A stretch of 64,000 nucleotides of DNA from Canna indica. Lineage: Eukaryota; Streptophyta; Magnoliopsida; Zingiberales; Cannaceae. Each line of letters opens with the position of its first letter. Position 1 is the stretch's first letter. The position numbers and the translations under genes were made by a program. Of this stretch, positions 9,277 to 21,602 are shown piece by piece. Under the pieces are notes generated by a model. It did no database searches, was not told the origin of the DNA, and saw only the letters and a program-made list of their open reading frames with translations. The DNA lies in assembly GCA_034359265.1 (NCBI GenBank), contig CP136895.1, positions 5,892,501 through 5,956,500 on the forward strand. The letters run 5' to 3'.

Positions 9277-10995
9277 TCTTAATTTGTTCCCTTAAGAATT
9301 TGTGAGTTGTATTATTTGAAAATTTTACCGAACGTGATCAGAGGTCCACATCTTTTGAGGATATTAGAACTGTCAATGGTTAAGGTTGATTGACGTTGAT
9401 AAAAATTATGTAAATCAATTAAAGAAGCAAGTGCACGAGAATCATGTTTTGCTCTTAGAAAATTGTTTGCTGCATTGTTATTATTTAACTCGATGTCAAG
9501 ACTAAAATTCATTTGGGAGGATACTTGAAAATTATTAACTGAAGACATATCTTATTTGATAAAGCAAGTGTTACAATCGAAGGTATGAAAGCTATATCTA
9601 TGTTATATATATTTATTATGATTAGTATATTTCATAATGTATTATTATTTTTACCATTTAATATATTAAATTTATATATTTTTAAATTTCAGATGTTGTC
9701 ATTACTGATGATGAACTCAAAGATGATTGTTTGGAGAAAATTAATTTAATTTTACGAGCATATAGAAAGAGTTTTGATGACTTTCCTACAATGTCAAAAT
9801 CATCTTCTAGGAGCATTTACAAACATTAATAATCGCTTAATTGCTACGGAGTCGCGCTACAATCAAAGGAGATTGACAGATGAAAATTAAGAAGAAGTTC
9901 AACACTTAACTTCGGAACATAGACAAGTTTATGATAAAATATTGGATGATGTTAAAAGAAAAAAAAAGGATGTATTTTTTTATATATGATTATGGTGGAA
10001 TCAGAAAGATATTTATTTGGTATCTCTTGCATATGCACTTCGGTCCGAATATGAAATTATTTTAACAATTGCGTCCAGTGGGATAACATCTTTACTATTA
10101 CATGGTGGAAGAACAACACATTCTCGATTTGCAATCTCTCTTAATCTGGATGAGATTATACTTGTAATATTAAACAAGATTCTTCGTTGATTGATTTATT
10201 GGTCAGAACATGTTTAATTATTTGGGATGAAACTCTAAAAATGAATAGTTATTATGCATTTATCTGTTTAATTTATATATTTATTAAATTTCATTAAATA
10301 TAAATCTAATAGTCTGATTCTTTTAATTTTAGATATTATTTTGAAACACTTGATAGAACATTGCGTGATGTTATACGTTTTAAAAACCCAAACAACAATG
10401 ATAATTCTTTTGGAGGTAAGATTATAGTATTTGAGAAAGACTTTAGATAATTTTATCTGTCATTCCTAAGAGAAGCAAATAAAATATTGTCAATGCTACA
10501 CTTATACACTTAATTCATCTTACTTATGGGACGACTGTGAAGTTTTGGAGCTAACAAAAAATGTGTCCCACTGTAAATAACTCCGATGACAATATAAATG
10601 ATTTTAAAAAAATTTCGGATTGAATATTATCGATTGGTGACGAAAAGATAAGTGATCTTGATGATGGTTATGAGGTAGTCTGAATTCCAGATGATAACTT
10701 GATTTTGGATGCAAGCATGATCATATTGCTGCGATTGTTGATGCAATTTATCTTGAACTTATAACAAATGATAATATTTGCAACAAATAGCTATATTAGC
10801 TCTTGCTCTGAATATGATTGAAACGATTAATAACTACATAGTTTCTCTAAATAAAAAAATAGTCAATAATATTTTTGAGCTCAAATAGCACGTAATTCTA
10901 GAGGATGTTTGTTGGATTAGACTCATATTGATTTGTAATTCAGAAAATCACATTAAAAAAGAAACTACAAATATTGTATACCAAGAAATTTTTCG
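9277..10995 (+). pseudogene. Helitron PIF1-like helicase (copy B), broken
   Basis: It aligns at DNA level with 940-2600 of Helitron A: the ELYYLRLL-like segment at 9300-9340, the degenerate ATP-binding region at about 9985-10030, the HSRF segment near 10120 and the C-terminal tail at 10928-10995. More frameshifts and stops are present than in copy A, and Walker A is destroyed (GGIRK instead of GGTGK). Unlike copy A it has no misplaced N-terminal block before the C-terminal tail. Confidence 0.78.
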
Positions 10996-11138
10996 TAATT
11001 TTTTAAAAATATTTTTATATTATTTTTATTTCTACGTAATATTATTTTTTAAATATTAATATATATAATAATAATAAAATTATTAGATCTAATGTAAATT
11101 AAAATTACTTTACATCGCGAGCAGATAATTAAACTAGT

Positions 11139-12215
11139 TATTTATATATATAAACCATTTAAGATAATACATGAATACATGGATCGCATCGTAAGCCACG
11201 TGGACCCCCCCCCCCCCCGTGTCTTACCGTCTTGGCCCGACGTCTATCTTCTTCAAGTAGAGTAATTAACTCTCTTGCGATAATCGATTCCGATTTTTAA
11301 AGATTAGGAAGTTGTTGGTTCGTTTATGTGGACACCGCAATCTCCTGTAAAGATAAGACAAATAAAACAAGATCATGGTCCAGATTCTTAACTAGTACTG
11401 CGCCAACAAGGCAACAATGTTGCCAGTATCCATTTCTTTTGTTGCAGACCAAACAATATATCACATGGCGTGTTCCCCTTTTACCCTGCCTGAGATTCTT
11501 GACCAAGTAGGCAATCTTTTCACACTGCTTTTGCTAGAGCCCTGATTACCATGTAATCAGTAACGCAAAGCAAAATCTCCAAACTTACCATCTTATTACT
11601 TGTGTCTGAAGAATTATGCCATTTTAAACCAAGTCTCTGTAATCTAGTTCATCTGATTCATTAGTTTCTTCTCCACAGTAATTCTGAAAATATATATTAC
11701 CTTAGAATATCAGAAACTAAACCAACTTTTCCTGCAGAATAACTTGAGGTTCTCACGAAAGAACAAATCTCAAACAGTATTTACTCGGCGAATACAGGAA
11801 ATTTGGTGAAATAAATGTGACAGAAGACAGAAACGTTCTGAGCAAGTTGTTGTAATAGTTCAAGGAAGACAACAATGACACGACAAATCTAAGCCGTTCT
11901 TGTTGACAGAGTTAAACTCCCCCCGGAAAACAATGACGGTATTATGCAAATGCATTTGGAAAATGATAAAAGTCAAGTGCTAATGAAAAAAGATAAATGC
12001 CAAGAGCCAAAAGCCAAAAGCCACTTAAATTAAAGCAACTATTTATTATAGAAAACATGGGGATGACACAATGCATTACATGATGGACGCAATTAATTAT
12101 AATCTTAAAGTTCTCAGCTACATAGGCGGACTGAATAACCCCTGAAGTCACCTTTGTGATATCGTCGCAGTACTGTAACATCACCTTGGGATCTTTCAGG
12201 GATGATTCAGTCCGC
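11139..12215. other. intergenic, 3' flank of the dioxygenase gene
   Basis: No gene is seen. A run of C lies at about 11206-11218. The last few hundred bases (11940-12215) probably include the 3' untranslated region of the minus-strand dioxygenase gene. Short open frames here have no recognisable content. Confidence 0.5.
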
Positions 12216-14875
12216 CTAAGTGGAATTTTTCCTTTCCTTCTTGAAGAGCTCCAAGCAATGTTCGTCGTCCAAGTTTCTGCTCCAAAATTTCTTGTAGTAC
12301 TCGTCGTATGTGTAGTTCCTGTAGACGGCTGGTGACCTGTCGCTGATAAGCTTCTCGGGTGGGCTAATGAGCACGCAGTTGCAAGGACAGAGAAAAGAAG
12401 CTACCGACATCCTTGCCTTGTTTGAATTGACGACAGCTCTGTGCCACACACTCTTGTACCTGCCATTACTTAATGCCTGCACCAAGATACTTACTGGTCA
12501 GCAACTTTTTTAAAGTTTCCTCGCCCTTCCCTAAATTGCAAAAATCATATGTATATGTATCTTAATGGTGGATGATCGCGTTGCACGAATAGCAAAGCAG
12601 TATGTGACAAACTAATTTTTCTTCACCTAGCTAAAGCAAAAACAGCTATGTGAAGAAAGACTCACAATAACAGGGGAATACGGCTAATTATCACCTGCAG
12701 TTGGTCACCGATGTTGATGACGAAGGCGTTGGGTCGAGGAGACACGGCGATCCAATTGCCGTCCTTGAGAACCTGTAAGCCGGCCACATGAGGATCCTGG
12801 AGAAGAATGGTGAGGGCATTTGGGTCAGTGTGCGCCGGCAGGCCATATGTGAGCTCGGGTTCCGGGCACTTGGGATAGTAGTTGATGGCCATGTGCTGCT
12901 CCTGCTCTCCTAGCACTCTCACCATGTATTCCTCCTCCAAACCCAAGCTCAGTGATATTAATCCAAGAATACGGAACCCTAATTGACGAACTTCCTTGCA
13001 GTATGTGCTGACCACTTCCCTGTGGCGCAAAACAACAAGCAGAGCATGCTCTTCAGATCAAATCACGAAGGAATTATTACGTATTCTTGAAAAAATTCTA
13101 ATTTAAACGAGGACTTCACTTTGCTTCTAGTTAGATTTTTGGCCGAGCATGCATGTGGCTGCACATGCTCAGTTTTTGTCCTTCTTTTCTGGGTAATTAA
13201 GTGCATTAAAACTAATAGTGGACCTGCTTTGATCAAAGTGATATGTCTGGAATCTTAATTCAGAAAGAGGGATCGTACAACTCACGCAATATTGCTACTT
13301 GTTTATCTTCCCTTGGTTTTAATCAGTGGTTCTTGCAGGTTTGGGTTTGGGTTATATATTTTGTTGTATATCCAGAATTAATGAATCCTGTCCTAAAAAA
13401 AAACTGTGACATTACCTTTCTCTTTTCTTTTTCTTTACTTTTTCTATCCTGATAAACGAAGAAAATAAAAGTATATAGCTCTCTCACCATTCTCTGTTTT
13501 CGTTTCCTTCTTTCTTTTGATAGCAGGTATTGATAGATTTTGCATTTCATATTTAAACTAGGCCAGTTATCCCATTTGTTTGAGAATTCTGTAGAAGCTT
13601 ACATGCATTCCCATGATTTCAACCATCATATTGTCAGTGCTATAAAATAACCTAATACATGTGGAAGATGACAAGGCATGCAATCAGAGAAAAAAAATTG
13701 GTTCTCGCTCACATGATGAAGATTCCCACTTCAAAACATTTTAGATTTAGTAGTTGTCTGTCCTCAAGACAATGATGGATTTTGAAACGCAGGGAGCCAA
13801 ACTTTAATTTTAAGGCACCAACAGTTTCAAACTGTGAAAATTTCAAAGCAGTTATCTAGAATCCAATGACTTATATGCTCCCCAAACAACAGAGTCAAAT
13901 GTCTTCAAGTATACTCCTAGTACTCTCTTCATCACGTCATATTATACGAACCACAAAGAAGATCATCAGGGAAGCATAAATCTCAGGTGCAAGAGAACTG
14001 GTGTCCTTCTCAATACATTCATGAGTGCATACATGATGCTCGAGTAAAGTACTGGGGAAACTGAGATGACATGAAATAATGCGGTAGCTGCTGATCTGTG
14101 TTCGTTCGTGCGACAAATATCTAATCCAACAAACTGGAAATTGGCATGTGCCGAATTGTCGCTTCGAGATTCCCCGCCCAGTTATTTATACTTGCACATA
14201 GATTCTAGCTTAGTAAAGATATTTGCCGTATGGTTAAATTATCTCGTGCGAAAAAACATTGACTACTCCTCTGAACAACGTATGGGGGAACAAAGAGGAA
14301 GAACATTAAAGGAGAAGCATGAAGAACTTACTTAAAAGAAGAGGGCTTAGAAGGCCAATCGGGTACGTAATCCTCGAGAGGGTAGCAATGAAGCCGGAGG
14401 TAATCTCTCCAGTTGTGGACTGTCTCCCTTCTAATGTTGAAGCTCGTGGAAAGCCTCATTTTCTTCGCCGGATCATCAGAGTAGAGCTTCGCCTTCTCCT
14501 CTGCCGGCAAACGAAAGAACTCCAGAGCAATAGCCATCATCTTCAACGTCAATTCCGTTGCAAGCCCATGATTCACGACCTTAATAAGAAGAAAAGGGGT
14601 CTAGGAATTAGGAATAGGGGAGGGGTTATACATACACATGCAAGGAACAGAGGATGTCAGGATCAGTTATTGGAGGACGGACCTGGAAAAAGCCGTAGGA
14701 TTGACAGGCTTTGGCGATTTGGGAGATGATTTGGGGCTTATCCGGGGAGCCGAGGTCGACGATGGGGATGTTAGTATCGGTGATTACCTGCGAGAGGTGA
14801 GGCCGCTGCGACTCCGGCCTGATGTAGTTCTCGGGCATGACTTCGTGCGTTGCGGTGGAAAGGAGTTGGTCCGCC

Positions 14876-14877
<2 letters not shown>
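12216..14877 (-). CDS. DMR6-like 2-oxoglutarate/Fe(II)-dependent dioxygenase, 342 aa
   Basis: Exons (5' to 3') are 14877-14683, 14579-14332, 13019-12695 and 12476-12216. All introns are GT-AG (103, 1312 and 218 bp), phases close, and the start ATG lies in CTCATGGCG. The N-terminal DIOX_N domain (about 38-148) carries STSFNIRRETVHNWRDYLRL. The catalytic jelly roll (about 190-290) has iron ligands H211 and D213 (HTDPN) and H268 (VWHRAVVN), and the 2-oxoglutarate pair R278/S280 (RMS). Length and motifs such as NYYPKCPEPELTYGLP match the DMR6/DLO group, whose characterised members hydroxylate salicylic acid or flavanones in the cytosol and dampen immunity. Substrate cannot be fixed from sequence. 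The second intron holds no recognisable transposon. It could also be annotated as a flavanone 3-dioxygenase-like protein. Confidence 0.93.

Positions 14878-14878
<1 letters not shown>

Positions 14879-14906
<28 letters not shown>
14879..14906. repeat. (GA)n microsatellite in the 5' leader of the dioxygenase gene
   Basis: Fourteen GA repeats end one base upstream of the ATG (CT repeats on the gene's strand). CT-rich leaders are common in plant genes and can influence expression; an effect here is speculation. Confidence 0.9.
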
Positions 14907-14908
<2 letters not shown>

Positions 14909-16642
14909 GAATTGATCGGGGAGCGGGAGAGGAGCGAAATCGAAACAAATTTGCCCGTTTATGAATTGAGTCGACGGGGTTGACTTGACTCCGGAGATCT
15001 CACATGAAAAAGAGTGACGAACGCAGCCTCAATTGGCGTGACGTCAGACTCCAAACGCGAACCACGCTTCATCCTACGTAAGCGCACCGCATGTGAGAAA
15101 CCTCGCCCATCGACAGCAATCCACGTCGATTACAGTAATATTTAATGCCTTCTTTCCACTCCGCGTGCTTGCTACTTCATTGTAAACTGTTACACCATCA
15201 TGCACCAACAACAACGACAAAGAAGATCAAGATTTATGTTTATTACGATCATGATAATATAGTACAATGATAATACCAAAAGATCTCGTATCACGCAGTA
15301 CAAGGTTTACAGCTCACTCACTCGATCCATATAGGTTGAATCAGGAAGGGAAATGCTAATTGTCTTGGGCTGGATCGGCTACGGCGATGCCGACAGAGTC
15401 CACCGCCTAAAGTTGACTTGTTGGCTTGGGTCCCGTCAAATACGACTATACGAACAAAGGAACAAATTAATTTGATTATGAACCAAGTAGAGGAATTGGT
15501 CCTGCACCGCCCAATAAACATTGACGTATAACTTTGTGCTAAGAATTGGTCATTTGGTTGCTTTCAAACCTTTCGGTGGTCGTCAAAGCTAAGTCTTGCA
15601 CATATTTGCTACTGCCTGTTCTGGAGGAGAGAGACGCGAAGTATCCAATTTCGAATCCATATAAATAAGAGGCATTTGTTAAGATGATCCCGAGTTAATT
15701 ATGTAGTCTTTCTAATATTTGCATGTTTTTATAAATTAATTTAGTATGTGAATATATCAAGACCGATTCGAAAATTCCCTTTTGGTTTAATCGTCCAGCT
15801 CATGTGAGTCGGTCCACGATTGAAACGTGTTTGGACTAACTATGTAATGTGATATATAACACTTGACTTGAGTGGAAGCGACACCAAATTGAAATGGTCA
15901 AAAACGTGTGGGGGCACCAAAAAAATCTATTTTTTAATTATTTTTCTTGACACGTGGCAAATTTGCTCGTGGCCGACAAGGCAATTCCTATCCCAACAAT
16001 GAAAAGTGAACAATGTAAGCATCTCTTTTTATTTTTTTAGAAGTCAAAAAGTTATCGTAGACTTAGCACTAAATTATACACACCTGTCATAAATTATTAC
16101 ATATCAATTTCATAAATCTTAATTGCGTGTCTAATGCTTAAACTGATAATAATATATCCATCGAGTTTTATAAATTAATATCATATCCAATATACTTACA
16201 ACTTAGAACTAAATCAAAATATTACACTATCTGTTGATATTTTTGAGCCCGACTCTCTGGACTTTAATATAAGCTTAATTTTTTAGTAAGAAAAAGTGAA
16301 CAATAATTGCAACTATATAGCATATATGATTAATCAGCCCTAACTCTTAAATCTAATTGCAATTATGTCCTTTTTTTGTAAATATCCAAATAAAATGAAT
16401 ATCCTAACCCGGTTTAAAATAAATCAAAATAAGAAAGGTATAATGCATATTTACATAATTAATCAGACTTGATTTCTATATCATGTACGCTCTGATGTTT
16501 TTCTTTCTCCCAAAATAATTGGGTAGAAATAATGGTTAATTTTCTTTTCTCGAACAGAAGTGAAAAATTAGCAATTATAGAAGAATTTCCACAAACTTTC
16601 CTAGTTTTGTCATGACGTAGTGCCTGAAAATACGACCGTAAT
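14907..16642. other. promoter-side intergenic region
   Basis: No gene is seen. 14990-15200 holds the proximal upstream region of the dioxygenase gene, with several ACGT cores (GACGTC near 15040, CTACGTAA near 15075). The remainder is AT-rich with a diverged dispersed repeat at 16058-16230. Confidence 0.45.
16058..16230. repeat. dispersed repeat, copy 1
   Basis: About 170 bp shared, with many point differences, with 31110-31290. Shared landmarks are GTCTAATGCTTAAACTG against CCTAATGCTTAAGCTG, a CCATCGAGTTTTATAA-like block and a terminal AACTAAA...TATTACAC. Confidence 0.65.
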
Positions 16643-17284
16643 TAGGGATGAGCATGGACCGATTAACCGATCCATTAGCAAAAAAAAATCAGTCCATTAA
16701 CTTCGATTTTTCAAAAATATTAATCATAAACCGGTCCATTAACTTCGGTTAACCGTCATTTCAATTTTGATTTTTTGATTTGGTTAACTAACAAATACCG
16801 GTTAACCAATAAATTAATTAAATTTTTTGCATAAAAGAGAGAAAAGAAAATATAAACATGAAGCATAGATATGAAGCATAAACATAAAATATACCATATA
16901 ACATAGACATTTTAATTTTTTTTATTTATAATTTTTAATAATTTTTAATAATTTTTAATATTTTCTAATATTTTTTATATTTTTTTATATTTTTTTATAT
17001 TTTTTTATATGTTTTTATAATTTTCATGATTTTATAAATCATTTTGATAATTTTTTTAATTTTTTATAATTTATAAATCATTATATATATATATATATAT
17101 ATACCGGCCAGTTAATCGAAATCGGTGGACTTTTTAGATTATGGACCGAATCCGAAATCGAAAACTGATTTTTTCAAAAACATAAATCGAAACCAAAAAA
17201 ATCGGTTCAATTAACCGCAGAAACCGATTCGATTTCGAAACGATTTTACGATTAACCGAAAAACTATTTTTTTTCTCACCCCTA
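16643..17284. mobile_element. hAT-like non-autonomous element 1
   Basis: Ends are TAGGGATGAG and CTCACCCCTA, an imperfect inverted pair typical of Ac-like hAT derivatives. The flanking 8-bp duplications ACCGTAAT (16635-16642) and ACAGTAAT (17285-17292) match at 7 of 8 positions. The inner arms are built from repeated TTAACCG/CGGTTAA motifs, the centre is AT-rich with a (TA)n run, and there is no coding sequence. Confidence 0.82.
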
Positions 17285-17395
17285 ACAGTAATAGAATTAC
17301 TTTAGCATGTGATTTAAACTAATATATTCAGCTGCTTACGAAATATTAATTCTTTTTAAAGAAAAATTCTTACTCAACAAAGGTCCATATTCCTT

Positions 17396-18400
17396 TTAAG
17401 CAAGTAGTAATGTCTTTATTTCTTCATTCAACTCTAGATAGTTCATAGCTACATTCTCTTGCTCTAAACCAAGCAATAATGACTCATTTACAGAAAATAA
17501 AAGAGTATCAGGCACTCTCGGCTCCTCCAAAAATAATTCATGTTTGATCGAAATATTTACTAATTCATTTCTATATCTCTGGTCACTGACTCCAATCTCA
17601 ACAGTCAATTTCCAGATCTTATTCACCAAACCAAGTAGTTCCCAATTTGCCTCTATTTCCTTTCTCAAGATTTTAGCAGCTACCAAGCAGTCTGTAACAA
17701 CTATTATATTTCTCCACATCTTTTTTCTTACATTATCCAGTCTGAACCAGATTGAATTCAGCTCAACATGCTAAGGGTTTCCAGCAGCCATTGAAGTGAA
17801 ACCATTCATTACAACATTCTTATCTTCAACCACCACAAAACCACGACCACCTTTAAAGCCTCCCTTCCAAGCTCCATCAGTATATAAAAGTTTTTTACCC
17901 TTCTCATCTAAACACTCCTCAACACTCACAACCTTCTGATTTTTTTTTCTTCTCAGGACAATACATCCTTTCCCCAAAAGTTTCCCTATACATCTTATTA
18001 TATAACTGGTACAAACTCCATGCCTTCCCCCATGTTTCATAGTGTTTCTATTTTTCAACGTAAGCCAAAAAGAGTTTGTAATCAAACTTAGCAACTTACA
18101 TCCAAAAACTGCCTCAAAACCAACAACTTCATCTATCCATCTACCATTCATTCACTCAGTCATGAATTTGAAATTGATATTCAAATTCACTTGTACCATA
18201 CTCCAAAATTCTTGAGCAAAAACACATTTTACAAAGACATGATCAATACTATCTTTCTCCTCCTTGCAAACAAAATATTCATGCACATCCACCTCAGTAA
18301 AATTACTAAACCATTCAGATGTAGGTAATCTGCCCTAGCTCAATTTTCACAAAAATAATTTAACTCTTTCAGTAATTTTCAGAGCCCACAACTTCCTCTA
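17396..18400 (-). pseudogene. LINE RNase H and zf-RVT region
   Basis: The upstream part carries a HEYFVCKEEKDSIDHVFVKC segment (zf-RVT type, about 18200-18300). Next is LLYTDGAWKGGFKGGRG at about 17840-17900, with the first catalytic Asp of a plant-type RNase H (RVT_3). The end of that domain follows as MWRNIIVVTDCLVAAKIL in 17719-17396. Stops and a frame change separate the three parts. Confidence 0.75.
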
Positions 18401-18589
18401 GTTAAAATCATTCATTCTAAACTCAACTCCCTTCTTTTTCACATAGCAATAAGCACTCTTTGTAGTCAATTAACCTTTTAAAATTTTGCTCCATGCCCAT
18501 TTGTCCTCCCTTTATTTTTCATCAACTTGAATAACTGCAATTCTTTCAACAATAGCCTTACCAAAGCACCTCTCCAATTTTCCTAAATC

Positions 18590-19783
18590 TCATCCTTCAT
18601 TGTTCAACAATTCTGAAACATTAACAAAGTTTTCAAGCTCCAAAATATTAAAAAAAGTTTGCCACATACAGAAAGGAACATTTTTCAGCCATGGATCCCT
18701 ACATATACTTGTTTTTTTTCCATCAGCAATTTTTATTGCATAACCCTCCCTCAGCCACTTCATACAGCTCATAATAGATTTTGCCTGGTCTATTTTCATT
18801 TTCCTCATCTTTATTTCCCAGGGATGAAAAAGATCATACTTTGCCTTATACACCCTACTCCACATTGTTTCTTCATGATTCAATAAAGAGATTGTCCTTC
18901 TCGCGAACAAATTTTTCTTTATGACAGCTAAATTCCCCAGTCCCAATCCACCAATACTTTTGCTAGCAGGCACTTTTTTAATTTCATCCCATTAGCTTAG
19001 CTCCTTTCTTTTTTCCACTTGATCGAAAAAATTCTCTTGTTGCTTTAGAGATCTTCTTTACAATATTTTCACTCACGTTTGAGGACATTATATTATAAAC
19101 TGGTATAGAAGAGATTACAGAGTTTATAATCACAGCCTTACCAACCTTAGATAAGATATTTTTTGCCCATAGCTTCATTCTTTTTTCCACATTCTCATAT
19201 AACTTGTTTTGAGCCTCAATATTCGGCTTCTAAGGGCCCAAGAGAGCTCCTAAATAACTCATTGGAAATTTGTTTTCCTTAACTTCAAAAAATTTCTTCA
19301 CAACTGACTTCTGCACATTGCTCATACTTTTGGAAAAATACATCTCAGATTTCTCCAAATTTATTTATTGCCCTGAAACTTTACAATATAATTGCAAAGC
19401 ATTTTTCAAACCTCTACAAGATCTTAGTGTGCTTTTTATCACAAATATTAGATCATCTGCAAAGCACATATGACTAATATTGATGTCCTTCAAGATATAA
19501 GGCTTTATCTTCCTACAATTTACAAATTCCCTAACAATCACAAAAAGAATTTCCTCCATAGTGATGAAAAGGTAAGGTAATAAAGGATCACCTTGCCTTA
19601 TACCCTTATGACCTTCAAAAGTCTCAGATAATTCCCTCCAAATTTACATTGATAGTTGATACCTTTAGTGCACCATCTTACCCAAGCAATCATTTCTTCT
19701 AAAAAACCCATACATTCCACAGTAGTATACAAGGCCTTCCAACTAACTCTATCATAGGCTTTTTGGAGATCAAGCTTGAGCAT
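18590..19783 (-). pseudogene. LINE reverse transcriptase, C-terminal two thirds
   Basis: Fragments in minus-strand order are KLDLQKAYDRVSWKALYTT (19783-19700), the catalytic-centre segment HMCFADDLIFVIKS (about 19480-19440, FADD in place of YADD), AKNILSKVGKAVIINSVISS (about 19160-19100) and SIGGLGLGNLAVIKKNLFAR (from 18960). This is the standard order of a plant L1-type RT. The upstream RT portion continues beyond the nested hAT-like element toward 20850. Broken by frameshifts. Confidence 0.82.
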
Positions 19784-19859
19784 AATATAAGGGTATTTTG
19801 TCTAAGAATTATAAATGCTTTCAATCAATTCAGCCACCAAAAGTATATTATCTTGTATT

Positions 19860-20376
19860 TAGGGTTGGCAATGGATCGGATACGGTGCGGATATTGGATT
19901 ATCCGTATCCGCACCGCATCCTATATCCGCCCATCCGTATCCGCTACGGATGTGAATATGGATATTCATATTCGCACCACTTCAAATACGGATATCCACA
20001 CCGCATCCGTATCCGCACCGTATTTAATAAAAAATATTAAAATAATATATTTAATTAAACAATCAATAAATTACCAATTCATTGATCCAAAATAAATATA
20101 TAATATACTTCAAAATTTATCTTGACATGAAATTACCATAGAGCTCTTATATATATTAATAACTTATATGAGCAAAATAGTAATTCAGAGACGCGGATAG
20201 GCGGTGCGGATACGGTGCATATCCATAGTCATATCTGTATCCGCACCATATCCGCGCGGATATAAGTTTTCTAAATCTGTATCCGTATTCATATCAATTT
20301 TTACTTGCGGATATAGATCAGATACGGTGCAGATGCGATTTTTAGTTAGCGGATGCGGATAATATTGTCATCCCTA
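19860..20376. mobile_element. hAT-like non-autonomous element 2, inside the LINE
   Basis: Starts TAGGGTTGGCAA and ends TTGTCATCCCTA. Perfect 8-bp duplications CTTGTATT flank it (19852-19859 and 20377-20384). Subterminal arms repeat CGGATATCC/GGATACGG-like motifs in both orientations. There is no coding capacity. Confidence 0.9.
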
Positions 20377-20853
20377 CTTGTATTTGTCTTCTAGGAACAA
20401 AAGCTGCTTGTTCAGGTCCCACAATTTTCTTTTTTCTTTAAAACAGACTTAATTCTGTTGGCTATCACCTTTGCTAAGATCTTATATAATACATTGCAAA
20501 GGGTAATAGGTTTAACTCCAATATTGAAACAAGTTGTTTCTTTTTTGAAATCATCATGAGAACTGTATCATTTCATCCCTCCTGTAACTTAGCATTATTC
20601 TAAAATTCATTCATCTCAAATTTCAACCTATTTCCAACAATTTCCCAATTATTAAGATAAAATTCAAGTATGAACCCATCTTTTCCTGGACTTTTTTCTT
20701 TTCCAAGGCCACAAGCAGTTAACCAGATTTTTTTCCATACTGAAACATCTTTTCACTTCATTTGCCTCTTCTCTACTTATTCTTCCCCAATTTCCTTTCT
20801 TCAACTAACAACATATTTCACTATCCTCCTCCACACTCCAAAGGCCTCTGTAC

Positions 20854-21097
20854 AATAAAGGATAATTAACCAGCTAATTGTGTATTACCGAGGTAACGAG
20901 AAGTCGGGAACAGTAGCATGCACGACACCTCTATGTAACAGGTTTCACGTTCCTTTATTCTTTGTCCATACATGTGTAAATCATCTAAGCGTATATTGCG
21001 TGTATATAAACTCATCCTTCCTCATCAATAAAGTAATCCTTTTCCTTTCGCCATTTACTCATCTTCCTCATTCTTCGTTATTTTGATATCTTCTATA
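20854..21097 (+). repeat. copia 1 left LTR
   Basis: 244 bp with a TATATAAACTCATCC TATA-like box and an AATAAAG poly(A)-signal-like motif. It aligns end to end with 27619-27861, including the segment GTAGCATGCACGACACC. Confidence 0.9.
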
Positions 21098-21109
21098 TGG
21101 TATCAAAGC
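21098..21109 (+). promoter_or_regulatory. copia 1 primer-binding site
   Basis: TGGTATCAAAGC directly after the left LTR, one base from the TGGTATCAGAGC complementary to plant initiator tRNA-Met. Confidence 0.85.
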
Positions 21110-21196
21110 TTGAAATTGCTCCATCGAGCTCGACGATCCCTCTCATATTATGTTTTTTCCTTTTCTTCCACCAAATATCTCGTTCTCTAAACATTG

Positions 21197-21539
21197 ATGG
21201 AATCGAATGAGGCATCATCGAGTCTTGGAGTCATCAACTAGGGGTGGCAATCCGTGTCGTATCGTGTTTAAACGTGTCGTGTCTAAACGTGTTTCATGTT
21301 GTAAAAGGTCAAACCCGAACCCAACTCGTTTATTAAACGTGTTAGAATATACAAACCCGAGCCCGACCCGTTTATTCCCGGGTTGACACGACACGACACT
21401 TAACCCATTTAAGTAAACGTGTCTAAACGATACAACACGATAAATACAATTTCAACGGTGAACAAAATGAAAGCTACTAAAATTAAAAATTAAACACAGT
21501 AGAAAGACTATTAATAACAAGACATACCCAACATATGTA

Positions 21540-21602
<63 letters not shown>

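Larger units (their letters stand above)
3435..11138 (+). mobile_element. Helitron B, split by a CACTA element
   Basis: A second RepHel element lies directly after Helitron A and ends at CTAGT (11134-11138), followed by T. It carries Rep-region sequence at 4748-5517 and PIF1-helicase sequence at 9277-10930, divided by the CACTA element at 5521-9273. The 5' boundary is not certain. The A/T-rich run beginning near 3435 (TATATATATAAAAGAAAG) resembles plant Helitron 5' ends, which would put the two elements head to tail. 3500-4700 is very AT-rich with no genes. Confidence 0.7.

Noticed and set aside
11324..11510. Open frames on both strands upstream of 12 kb
   Set aside because: 60 codons each, complementary to one another, with no domain or splice context.
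14108..14964. Plus-strand open frames across 14108-14964
   Set aside because: They are antisense to exons 1 and 2 and the second intron of the minus-strand dioxygenase.
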